Origin: Cytobacillus firmus DS1
GTDB lineage: Bacteria; Bacillota; Bacilli; Bacillales; Cytobacillaceae
DNA: 64,000 nt
Direction: 5' to 3'
Assembly: GCF_000565285.1 (NCBI RefSeq)
Contig: NZ_APVL01000006.1
Coordinates: forward strand, 62,001 to 126,000
Part shown: piece by piece, positions 57,613 through 64,000 of the stretch
How positions within the stretch are numbered: the first letter of the stretch is position 1
How the letters are laid out: each line of letters starts with the position of its first letter
The notes under the pieces: model-generated
Told to the model about the DNA's origin: nothing
What the model saw: the letters and a program-made list of their open reading frames with translations, nothing else
Databases searched by the model: none
Position numbers and translations under genes: made by a program

Positions 57613-58077
57613 TTATTTTAGTTCACTTTCCAGCCTGATAATCCATTTATAAAATATTACCACTAATAGAAGAAGGCATGGGTCAAGTATTGCCGCATGC
57701 CATAATCTCCACCAGCCATAGTGAAAATAGCCCCATGGTTCCGGCAATAAGGCGATGACTTCATACAGCAAAATGGCCACTACCCAAAAAAAGATATAAG
57801 AAAATCGTTTAATAAGATCTCCTTTAAATGGATACCAGTTCAGAAACATCATATTCACCGGGGGCACCAGCGCAACGTGCGCAAGCAGCCCTAACCAATT
57901 AGGCTCCCTGTCAAAATACCAATATCCTCCATATTTAAACTCAACCACAACATCAAATATCAGCTGAAAGGATATTGTAAATGTCCATATATGTAGAATT
58001 TGATTTTTCGTCAAACGCTTATTTGTTTTAAAGGCAATGAAATTAAAAAGAATGGTGGCTACCAGCAGTCCAATCAT
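57613..58077 (-). CDS. CBO0543-family membrane protein
   Basis: A 154-residue protein with about five hydrophobic segments: IGLLVATILFNFIAFKTNKR, IWTFTISFQLIFDVVVEFKY, HVALVPPVNMMFLNWYPF, FFWVVAILLYEVIALLPEPW and ILDPCLLLLVVIFYKWI. KRLTKNQILHIW and MMFLNWYP align with the copy at 40067, so the two are paralogues of the CBO0543 family. The W-rich WGYFHYGWWRLWHA block is typical. Function unknown. It is followed by its own terminator and lies upstream of the SNF2 gene. Confidence 0.82.
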   Translation of the reverse strand: MIGLLVATILFNFIAFKTNKRLTKNQILHIWTFTISFQLIFDVVVEFKYGGYWYFDREPNWLGLLAHVALVPPVNMMFLNWYPFKGDLIKRFSYIFFWVVAILLYEVIALLPEPWGYFHYGWWRLWHAAILDPCLLLLVVIFYKWIIRLESELK

Positions 58078-58176
58078 AGCAAAATCCTTTTTATTTGTTA
58101 ATGTCTCTTAAATGGCTTTTTTTATTCTTGATTTGGTAACATTAATCATACTAACTGTGATTAAAAGGAGAATTTA

Positions 58177-58344
58177 ATGGAGCGTTTATTGCTTACAATG
58201 TTTCTTCCTGCTATTCAGCGGCGGCATACCATATTATTTGGCTTCCCCCATCCATCAAGTGCAAATGGCCAAAGGGCTAAGCAGTTTGAACAGAACAAAC
58301 ATGCTATGACCGAAACAATCAAAAGGTGGGAAAGGCGGCTTTAA
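58177..58344 (+). CDS. Small protein (55 aa)
   Basis: Starts MERLLLTMFLPAIQRRHTIL and ends TETIKRWERRL, basic, with a hydrophobic N-terminal part too short for a clear membrane helix. AAAAGGAG lies six bases before the ATG. I do not recognise it. It is flanked by the divergent CBO0543 gene and the convergent trhO gene and stands alone in the 58078-58420 gap. Confidence 0.55.
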   Translation: MERLLLTMFLPAIQRRHTILFGFPHPSSANGQRAKQFEQNKHAMTETIKRWERRL

Positions 58345-58383
58345 CAAAAAGTTATCAGTCAGAATAACGGGCTGAAAATGAAA

Positions 58384-58415
58384 AAGAGCAGATCTCTAAA
58401 AGGAAATCTGCTCAA
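58384..58415 (-). terminator. Terminator of trhO
   Basis: GAGCAGATTT pairs with AGATCTGCTC on the minus strand, then TTTTTC. Confidence 0.87.
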
Positions 58416-58420
58416 ATATT

Positions 58421-59371
58421 TTAAGCTTTAACTTTCTCTAATCTTTCTTCCACTTCTGCCTCTGAAAGGCCGTGCTCAGCAATATAACGGTTCCGGGGAT
58501 GTGTGCGGCATTCATCAGAACAGCTGCGCATATATTTATGCTCGTTTTCTTCAGAGCAAAGGATTTTTTTATTGCAGGCAGGATTTGCACAGTTGACGTA
58601 GCGTTCACAAGGCTCGCCTGTGAAGTAGTCCTTACCTACGATTACATGCTCCTTTTGGTTAACCGGTACGCCAATGCGATCATCGAAAACATAAAGCTGG
58701 CCATCCCAGAGCTGACCCTGTACCTCTGGGTCTTTTCCATATGTGACAATTCCTCCATGAAGCTGGGCTACATCTTCAAAGCCTTCTTTTACAAGCCAGC
58801 CGGAGAACTTTTCACAGCGGATGCCGCCTGTGCAATACGTAATGATCTTTTTATCGCCAAGCAATTCTTTATTTTCACGGACCCAGTTTGGCAGATCGCG
58901 GAAGTTTTCAATATCCGGCCTTATCGCTCCTCTGAAGTGTCCAAGATCATATTCATAATCATTTCGTGCATCCAGCACAATCGTGTCTTCATCCTGAAGT
59001 CTTTCGTAGAACTCTTTTGGCTCAAGGTATTTGCCAGTAATCTCGTTCGGGTTCACATCGTCTTCAAGGCGAAGTGTTACAAGCTCAGGGCGTGCACGAA
59101 CCTTCATCTTAGGAAATGCATGTCCATCTGCTTCATCTATTTTGAAAACCATCTCCGCAAAGCGCGGATCCTGCTTCATCACTTCCATATAGTGGTCGGT
59201 CTGTTCCACTGGTCCGGATACAGTCCCATTAATTCCTTCATTCGCAACAAGAATACGCCCTTTAAGGCCCAGCTCATTGCAGAATGCTTTATGCTCCCTT
59301 GCGAACTCTTCAGGGTCCTCAATAGGAACATACATGTAGTAAAGCAATACTCTGTACGGTTTTTGACTCAT
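58421..59371 (-). CDS. trhO: Rhodanese-domain tRNA uridine(34) hydroxylase TrhO
   Basis: A 316-residue protein. The N-terminal domain ([39 protein letters not shown]) is the YceA/TrhO-specific ferredoxin-like part; residues 125-220 are a rhodanese domain with the active Cys in [13 protein letters not shown]; a Cys-rich tail follows ([27 protein letters not shown]). TrhO makes 5-hydroxyuridine at tRNA position 34 using O2. ATG 59371 is taken as GGTGG lies eight bases upstream. Single gene with own terminator. Confidence 0.94.
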   Translation of the reverse strand: MSQKPYRVLLYYMYVPIEDPEEFAREHKAFCNELGLKGRILVANEGINGTVSGPVEQTDHYMEVMKQDPRFAEMVFKIDEADGHAFPKMKVRARPELVTLRLEDDVNPNEITGKYLEPKEFYERLQDEDTIVLDARNDYEYDLGHFRGAIRPDIENFRDLPNWVRENKELLGDKKIITYCTGGIRCEKFSGWLVKEGFEDVAQLHGGIVTYGKDPEVQGQLWDGQLYVFDDRIGVPVNQKEHVIVGKDYFTGEPCERYVNCANPACNKKILCSEENEHKYMRSCSDECRTHPRNRYIAEHGLSEAEVEERLEKVKA

Positions 59372-59505
59372 TTGTATTTCCACCTATCACTTAATATTTG
59401 CAAGATATATCTGTTAATAGGTTAAAACAATATATACTTACCTAGATAAGTATAACAGATGATGTCAAGTTTCAAAATTTTCGGAGAGCGAAAGATTAAT
59501 GGAAT

Positions 59506-60531
59506 CTAATTCAATTCCCATGTAAACCACTTTCCATGCCCTTCTGTTTGACCGGCCAGTTTCTTGTATTCTGCGGCATATAAATAATAATCAAGATGCA
59601 GATTCCGGTCCTGGATATTATTATAAAGATGAAAGACATCCCTCATGCGTCCGCTTGCTTTTATTGTTGCAAGCAGATTCTCTTTTACTTCTGGCGGCAT
59701 TTGATTGGCCACGTGTGTGTGGAATACACAGATTGAATGTTCTTCAGGTATACCTTCAATCAAACTTGGCAAAAGCTCAACACCATCTCCTTCTATAAGG
59801 GAGATTGGGTTTTCCCTAACACATTGGGCAGCTTTTTTGAATAGAGTTCTTCTCTCCTCATGTTCAGGCCAGATAAGTGATTTCAGCCACAAAAAATCTT
59901 CCCCGATATTCAAGTCATTTATATGAAGATCAATGCCAATTCTTGAAGCAACCGGCGGCATTTTTTCAGGAAAAATGGGGACTTTGCCCCCCTTGATTTC
60001 AGAGGATAAATGAACGTTCGCGTTTGGATTCCCGTATGTTTCTCCTGTTCCATAAGAGTAGCTGTACTGATCCCAAAGAAGCTGCAGGCCGGCGCTAGTC
60101 CCTATCTCAATCAGGGCCAGCGGCTTTTTGGTTTGCTGGTAAATATAAGCGAATACAGGGTACAGGTAAGCACAGCGCCTTACTTCATTCGTCTGAACTA
60201 TTCTTGTTTTGACTATCTCTTTAATTTCTTGTGAATACAGCATGCAGAAATCTTTAAAGCTTTGAAAGGAATCCTGAGGGTTTCTTGGATCCTCCACTAT
60301 ACTTAGATAGAATTCCTTAAGCTCATGCTCTTTCCCTTTTAACAGCAGATAATGAATGGCTCCAAAAAACAAATTCGGCACAGGCTGGCCGTCTCTAGCT
60401 TCTGATGCCAAACCCAGCAACTCCTCATCCTCGGCAATTTTATAAGATAAAAATTCATAAAGATTACTCGAACCGCGGCATTCATATTGTCCGAAAGTCT
60501 TGAATACCGATGATAAATTCGGCTTTACCAT
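59506..60531 (-). CDS. DUF2332 family protein
   Basis: A 341-residue protein. IEIGTSAGLQLLWDQYSYSY with the GxxAG loop resembles a SAM-binding or Rossmann motif, followed by SRIGIDLHINDL, SLIEGDGVELLP and VFHTHVANQMPPE. These are the DUF2332 features; a methyltransferase-like fold is likely but the activity is unknown. It starts 15 bases after the histidine phosphatase gene, so the two are one operon. The ribosome site is a G-rich stretch overlapping the phosphatase end. Confidence 0.87.
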   Translation of the reverse strand: MVKPNLSSVFKTFGQYECRGSSNLYEFLSYKIAEDEELLGLASEARDGQPVPNLFFGAIHYLLLKGKEHELKEFYLSIVEDPRNPQDSFQSFKDFCMLYSQEIKEIVKTRIVQTNEVRRCAYLYPVFAYIYQQTKKPLALIEIGTSAGLQLLWDQYSYSYGTGETYGNPNANVHLSSEIKGGKVPIFPEKMPPVASRIGIDLHINDLNIGEDFLWLKSLIWPEHEERRTLFKKAAQCVRENPISLIEGDGVELLPSLIEGIPEEHSICVFHTHVANQMPPEVKENLLATIKASGRMRDVFHLYNNIQDRNLHLDYYLYAAEYKKLAGQTEGHGKWFTWELN

Positions 60532-60546
60532 TCTCCAGCGCCCCCG

Positions 60547-61110
60547 TTATATCATGTAAGTGACTGCATTCCAATGCTTTGAACCAGTTCTTCTCTTCCC
60601 GGTCCATCCGGATTTTTGAAGTTCTTTTGCAATATAGAGGTTGAAAAATCCGTGCCCTATGAGAACGGCATGCTGATGTTCCCTCGCAAAAGAAGTTAAC
60701 TTTAATGAAGCCCGTTTTGCCCGTTTCTTTGCCTCACTGTATGATTCACAGCCATGTGAATAGCCGCAGATCCAAAGTAATCTTAAAAATACAGCCCATG
60801 TATTTGGCTTTAATCTCACGCCCGGAAATTTAATGTCAGGGACCGGCAATTCCATTTCCCTGAATATCGGATCAGATTGTATCTCTGCTGAAGGGTTAAG
60901 GGTTCTGGCTGACTCGATTGCCCTTCTTAAATCACTTGTGAGTAAAATTGATGTGGTGGCCCCTTTTTCGATTGCATCCATAGAGCAGCTCTCACCCTCA
61001 AGTATCCCTAAATGGTCATACGTTTCAACCCATTTTTTGTATTCCTTGCTGTTCATGCGGTGATTTTCAATTTGTGCTGACCTGCCATGTCTGATAAGTG
61101 TTATTTCCAT
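60547..61110 (-). CDS. Histidine phosphatase (phosphoglycerate mutase-like) family protein
   Basis: A 187-residue protein. The N-terminal MEITLIRHGRSAQ is the RHG active-site motif; TSDLRRAIESARTL has the second Arg; REMELPVPD contains the catalytic Glu; HAVLIGHGFFNLYIA has the second His. Members dephosphorylate sugars, nucleotides or proteins. Substrate unknown. First gene of a pair with DUF2332; a 46-residue gene is divergent from it. Confidence 0.9.
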   Translation of the reverse strand: MEITLIRHGRSAQIENHRMNSKEYKKWVETYDHLGILEGESCSMDAIEKGATTSILLTSDLRRAIESARTLNPSAEIQSDPIFREMELPVPDIKFPGVRLKPNTWAVFLRLLWICGYSHGCESYSEAKKRAKRASLKLTSFAREHQHAVLIGHGFFNLYIAKELQKSGWTGKRRTGSKHWNAVTYMI

Positions 61111-61177
61111 TTAAAAACCCCAAAATTTATATATTTTATCCTTTATGGATAATTTAATTAACATGGAGGTGAAGACC

Positions 61178-61318
61178 ATGCGGGAACAAGAATATCCAAA
61201 CGTAAAGCTCGGCGGAAAAAAGGTGCACGAAAAGGGAAATGGCGGAGACCAGGTGCGCGGACATGAACAGGAAAATAAAAACGGGACATTTAATACAAAT
61301 CCTAAATCTGATCTATAA
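61178..61318 (+). CDS. Small hydrophilic protein (46 aa)
   Basis: Begins MREQEYPNVKLGGKKVHEKG and ends in NTNPKSDL; rich in Lys, Gly, Asn and Glu and without hydrophobic core, like many small acid-soluble or spore-associated proteins, although no SASP motif is clear. GGAGGTG lies six bases before the ATG. A terminator hairpin follows. Stand-alone gene in a small gap. Confidence 0.6.
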   Translation: MREQEYPNVKLGGKKVHEKGNGGDQVRGHEQENKNGTFNTNPKSDL

Positions 61319-61330
61319 CCAAAATAACGG

Positions 61331-61363
61331 GACACCCTCATATTGAATGGCGGGTGTCTTTGA
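61331..61363 (+). terminator. Terminator after the 46-aa gene
   Basis: GACACCC pairs with GGGTGTC, followed by TTTG; it may also serve the convergent GNAT gene. Confidence 0.65.
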
Positions 61364-61370
61364 AAATTAT

Positions 61371-61928
61371 TTAGACCCAATCCATTTTTCTCATGATGTA
61401 ATGGAAAAACTGTTCTCCATCTATTTTTATTTCGCCAGCAAGCTTGAAGCCGCATTTTTGCAGAACTTTATTGGAACTGGCGTTGCTGGTTAATGCAACA
61501 GCATTTAGTGTTTCAAGAGCCGTTTTTTCAAAAAGAAAACCTACTAGCCCTTTTGCAGCAAGGGTGGAATAGCCTTTATTCCGGCAGTGCTTTGATATGG
61601 CATAGCCAATTTCCCTGTTCGGTTCCGGCAATTCATCCTTTATTCCTGTATTGCAAAAGCCTATAAACTCACCAGTTTCCTTTAGAATAATTCCCAAATT
61701 CAAAAATCCGGCATCTTTCAGATCTGGCATTGAAGACTTGAATTTTTCATTGGCCGGAATTTCATAATTCTTCATCCAGTTCACCCGCTGCTCAAGCGTA
61801 GCCTGTGCACCTTGAATAAACTCATAAACTTCCGGCTGGGAAGTAATTTCATGGAGTGCCTGGACGTCCTCCATCCGGTATTCCCTGAGGATTACTTCAC
61901 CGCAATCAATCATGATTTCTTCGTTCAT
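61371..61928 (-). CDS. GNAT-family acetyltransferase (RimJ/RimL-like)
   Basis: A 185-residue protein: GEVILREYRMEDVQALHEIT at the start, REIGYAISKHCRNKGYSTLA with the acetyl-CoA loop, then SNASSNKVLQKCGFKLAGEI. Substrate unknown. ATG 61928 is used because GGAGATG lies upstream and the longer frame reaches into the next gene. It begins 17 bases after the methyltransferase and is the last gene of a run of three (GNAT, methyltransferase, GNAT). Confidence 0.88.
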   Translation of the reverse strand: MNEEIMIDCGEVILREYRMEDVQALHEITSQPEVYEFIQGAQATLEQRVNWMKNYEIPANEKFKSSMPDLKDAGFLNLGIILKETGEFIGFCNTGIKDELPEPNREIGYAISKHCRNKGYSTLAAKGLVGFLFEKTALETLNAVALTSNASSNKVLQKCGFKLAGEIKIDGEQFFHYIMRKMDWV

Positions 61929-61945
61929 TTTTTCATCTCCATTGG

Positions 61946-62692
61946 TTATAGCTTTCTGCATTTAATAATAAAAGCAGCGGGTACAGCTCTTGCCTTTTCA
62001 TAGGAATACCATCGATTGGCATGCCGCTGAACATCATCCTCAGTAAGACTTACATCTTCAATTACCCTTTCAACCGCAAACCCGTTTTCAATTAATAGAT
62101 TGATATATGTACTTAATTTATATTGCTGCATAATGGCAGGCAGGTTCCATGCAATGTGCTGATAAGGGCCTTCTTCATGATAGGATTTATCCATAGTTAA
62201 TACTCCATTTTCAGCTTTAATCCGGTTATATAAGGGATGCTCCCAGCTGAAAATAAACATCCCGCCTGATTTAAGATAGTAATGAACATTTTTCAGCGTC
62301 TCTTCTAAATTCGTGGTCCAGCCAATCGCATAAATGGAAAAAACGGCATCGAAATAATCAGCAGGGATTCCGGGATTTTGTTCCATCGGGGATTCAACCA
62401 GCTTTACTTTTGACGAGGAATTTTTCAAAAGTTCCTTGGCAGCATCGATTTGTCGGGACGATAAATCCAATCCCCATAACTCACCCGCTCCACGCTGATC
62501 CAAATATTTTAGGGAATGCCCGCTGCCGCAGCCAATCTCCAGCATTTTTAAACTGCTCACATCTCCAAACAAGTGAAGGTCATCTTCAGTTGGCGCCAAT
62601 GGTCCATATTCAGGCAGCGGATTGCGACCATAAAACCTTTTAGCCGCTTCATCCCAGCTTTTCTTATTTATTTCCAGTGTTTCATTAATCAT
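61946..62692 (-). CDS. Class I SAM-dependent methyltransferase
   Basis: A 248-residue methyltransferase: KMLEIGCGSGHSLKYLDQRG (motif I), LWGLDLSSRQIDAAKELL (motif II), FDAVFSIYAIGWTTNLEE (motif IV) and YYLKSGGMFIFSWEHPLY. The C-terminal helical cap (NLPAIMQQYKLSTYINLLIE) is typical for small-molecule methyltransferases. Acceptor unknown. ATG 62692 follows AAAGGAG. Eleven bases separate it from the GNAT gene upstream, so cotranscription is likely. Confidence 0.9.
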   Translation of the reverse strand: MINETLEINKKSWDEAAKRFYGRNPLPEYGPLAPTEDDLHLFGDVSSLKMLEIGCGSGHSLKYLDQRGAGELWGLDLSSRQIDAAKELLKNSSSKVKLVESPMEQNPGIPADYFDAVFSIYAIGWTTNLEETLKNVHYYLKSGGMFIFSWEHPLYNRIKAENGVLTMDKSYHEEGPYQHIAWNLPAIMQQYKLSTYINLLIENGFAVERVIEDVSLTEDDVQRHANRWYSYEKARAVPAAFIIKCRKL

Positions 62693-62703
62693 AAATAACT
62701 CCT

Positions 62704-63162
62704 TTATACTGAAAAATAGTAAACCTCTTCCTCTCCCCATTTCTCTCCAGTGGGGGAAAATCCGAAGTTTTTATAAAGTATCCTTGCGTGTTGATTTTCT
62801 TTATGAACCGTTAAGCGGATTTCCTCGCATTTTGGAACTTTAGATTTTATCCAGCTGATCATCACGGCTAATGCTGCACGGCCATAGCCCCTGCCCTGAT
62901 ACTTCTGATCAATAAAAAAACCGTTTATCCAATACATATTAATTGTATCCGGCTCATAGGCATGCATGATGAAACCAACCATTTTATCATTGTCGTAGAT
63001 TGAGAATGGAATATACTCTACTGCATCCCCATCTGGTTTAATATAAACCTTGGCAAGTGAAACAGCCGCTGAGGGAACGAACTCACGCTGCCATTCTTTT
63101 ACCTTCATCTGTATGGCTTCTTCCCAGTTGTCTCTTGTGACGGGTTTTAACTTAATGGTCAT
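62704..63162 (-). CDS. GNAT-family acetyltransferase (diamine/BltD-like)
   Basis: A 152-residue protein: IKLKPVTRDNWEEAIQMKVK at the start, YWINGFFIDQKYQGRGYGRA (acetyl-CoA loop QGRGYGR) and ARILYKNFGFSPTGEKWGEE near the end. This pattern is close to spermine/spermidine acetyltransferases such as BltD and PaiA, but substrate choice cannot be read. First of a three-gene run with the methyltransferase and the second GNAT. A 59-residue gene ends 16 bases upstream and may belong to the same transcript. Confidence 0.88.
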   Translation of the reverse strand: MTIKLKPVTRDNWEEAIQMKVKEWQREFVPSAAVSLAKVYIKPDGDAVEYIPFSIYDNDKMVGFIMHAYEPDTINMYWINGFFIDQKYQGRGYGRAALAVMISWIKSKVPKCEEIRLTVHKENQHARILYKNFGFSPTGEKWGEEEVYYFSV

Positions 63163-63177
63163 TAGTCTCAGCCCCTC

Positions 63178-63357
63178 TTACAATTTCCTGTTTTTCTCAC
63201 CATCATGAATAATGATGCTTACATAAGCGGCCTCTCCATTTTCAACATGGCTTTTGATTTGCGACACATCGATCTCTTTCTCAATACGGATGAGCTTTAC
63301 CTCGTTAGGGAGCAATTTAACGTTAGCAGTTTCACCGCTGTTCATCAGTGAAAGCAT
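63178..63357 (-). CDS. Small protein (59 aa)
   Basis: Reads MLSLMNSGETANVKLLPNEV, then KLIRIEKEIDVSQIKSHVEN and a beta strand AAYVSIIIHDGEKNRKL. It looks like a compact alpha/beta protein; I do not recognise it. GAAGAGGATG precedes the ATG, a fair site. It is followed after 15 bases by the BltD-like GNAT gene on the same strand. Confidence 0.55.
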   Translation of the reverse strand: MLSLMNSGETANVKLLPNEVKLIRIEKEIDVSQIKSHVENGEAAYVSIIIHDGEKNRKL

Positions 63358-63425
63358 CTTTACATCCTCTTCAAATAAATATCTGTCATAAAAGCCGATA
63401 GTTTTTAATCAAGGCAGATCCTCCT

Positions 63426-63578
63426 TTACTTCTTTTCTGAGGATCCAAACGATGCCCCAATGGCAACTCCCATGGCAATGCCCAAAGCCCAATTTTCAAA
63501 AAGCATTCCAAAAACTAACCCCAGCGACAGACCATAGGCCATTCCGCTTCCTGAAAAACCCCAATTCACTTTTTTCAC
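63426..63578 (-). CDS. Small glycine-zipper membrane protein (50 aa)
   Basis: Reads MKKVNWGFSGSGMAYGLSLG, then LVFGMLFENWALGIAMGVAI and GASFGSSEKK: two short hydrophobic segments rich in Gly/Ala spaced every three to four residues (glycine zipper). Such proteins insert in the membrane and may oligomerise. The GTG start follows AAAGGCGG by eight bases. Family not recognised; similar orphan proteins are common in Bacillus. Confidence 0.62.
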   Translation of the reverse strand: MKKVNWGFSGSGMAYGLSLGLVFGMLFENWALGIAMGVAIGASFGSSEKK

Positions 63579-63671
63579 CCATTAAACCGCCTTTAAATGT
63601 TTTACCTTATATACGAACTATTGGACCTTTAGTTTCAGATTTTTGGAAAAAAGCAGGCAGTTATCTTATCA

Positions 63672-64000
63672 TCACTGAGCTGCCAGCTGTCTTTTTAACA
63701 CCCGGATTTGCCCCCGATGGCTGATTTCATCCTCCATAACGTGATACCAGAACCAATAGTTGTTGAAAGGGACTCCATTGTTCCACTTTCCTTCTTCATA
63801 TAGCCAGCTATCCTGTTTAGATGCTAAAAGGTTTAACGTTGTCTCTCTAATTGATGATAGTTCCTCCAAGTAAAATTCTAGAGGATTATGATTAATTTCA
63901 TTCCTTGCTTTCTCACCCAATTCATACGCCGCGGCCCATTTTGAGTATTCTTCATCGTTAAGATCTCTATTTTCAAAAGTAATGATTTGGTGAACATATT
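63672..64000 (-). CDS. DinB-family protein, 5' end beyond the window
   Basis: The frame is open from the right window edge to the TAA at 63672 and gives at least 109 residues. WFWYHVMEDEISHRGQIRVL near the end is the DinB/DUF664 metal-binding C-terminal helix, with His pairs separated by eight to nine residues. The start lies outside the window. It is a second DinB-fold protein besides the one at 30651, probably a thiol transferase or of unknown role. Confidence 0.82.
   Translation of the reverse strand, partial: YVHQIITFENRDLNDEEYSKWAAAYELGEKARNEINHNPLEFYLEELSSIRETTLNLLASKQDSWLYEEGKWNNGVPFNNYWFWYHVMEDEISHRGQIRVLKRQLAAQ

Noticed and set aside
58472-59425. 317-codon frame opposite trhO
   Set aside because: Shadow of trhO; codon composition and hydrophobic pattern are those of an antisense frame, while trhO has complete family motifs.
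1-64000. Prophage, conjugative element or defence island
   Set aside because: No integrase, capsid, relaxase, restriction or toxin-antitoxin genes were recognised; SNF2 and YolD genes alone do not make such a case.

Overview
The window looks like chromosomal DNA of a spore-forming, low-to-middle-GC Bacillaceae member of the Bacillus/Cytobacillus/Mesobacillus type. The evidence is strong AGGAGG-type ribosome binding sites, GTG/TTG starts, many T-tailed intrinsic terminators, Bacillus-type riboswitches (guanine, ZTP and two c-di-AMP), Bacillus families (YhbD/bactofilin, YolD, KtrAB, CatDE, MpfA, DUF3231, CBO0543) and GC-rich inverted repeats common in Bacillus intergenic DNA. There are about 75 protein genes, no tRNA or rRNA genes that I can see, no intact transposase, no prophage and no CRISPR array. 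The single view that fits is a housekeeping/accessory chromosome segment made of many short, independently regulated operons.

Layout. 1-9.2 kb: LacI regulator divergent from a 53-residue membrane protein, DUF2164, a J-domain protein, GNAT and methyltransferase genes, MFS and YnfA membrane proteins, a decayed MOSC gene, small proteins, a ZIP metal transporter, and a catechol-stress module (catDE with a divergent HxlR/DUF24 regulator). 9.2-19.7 kb: a lipoprotein of the nucleoside phosphorylase/MTA nucleosidase fold under a guanine riboswitch; BrnQ with a divergent GntR regulator; a sigma factor-clpP pair; serA behind a ZTP riboswitch; yhbD-bactofilin; and an operon YolD/62-aa/MEDS/GNAT whose promoter carries a LexA (SOS) box. 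19.8-28.9 kb: FUSC transporter, a PFGFG-repeat protein, an ωRNA-like IS605-type remnant abutting cadA, cadC-cadA with an in-frame UGA exactly at a metal-binding cysteine, a prolyl 4-hydroxylase, and ktrAB behind a c-di-AMP riboswitch. 29-37 kb: secreted endonuclease I, DinB and GNAT genes, a second c-di-AMP riboswitch before a dicarboxylate/amino-acid symporter, MerR-MpfA and DedA. 37-47 kb: nucleotidyltransferase, VOC protein, frameshifted DUF3231, CBO0543, a response regulator-histidine kinase-ECF sigma operon, a stand-alone DNA sliding clamp (probably a second dnaN), Nudix and pentapeptide proteins. 47-64 kb: ABC exporter with an apparent AUU start, DUF3231, TraB, a YdjM-like membrane protein with an SOS-like box, SWIM/SNF2 helicase, a second CBO0543, TrhO, DUF2332, phosphatase, acetyltransferases, and small proteins up to a DinB gene cut by the window edge.

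How it works together: potassium and osmotic control is represented twice by c-di-AMP riboswitches; metal homeostasis by ZIP, CadCA and MpfA; one-carbon/purine status by the ZTP and guanine riboswitches; DNA damage by two candidate LexA-controlled promoters. The observations I consider most worth following are the UGA in cadA (followed by a hairpin that fits bacterial SECIS rules), the purine-processing lipoprotein whose catalytic Asp is replaced by Asn, matching its guanine riboswitch, the SOS-box operon, the orphan ωRNA-like element, and a family of about 52-bp repeats placed just after the stop codons of three unrelated genes. Two genes (MerR at 34.4 kb, DUF3231 at 39.3 kb) are broken at G or C homopolymers, so sequencing error must be kept in mind. 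All calls rest on reading the sequence and recalled family knowledge; no database search was run.
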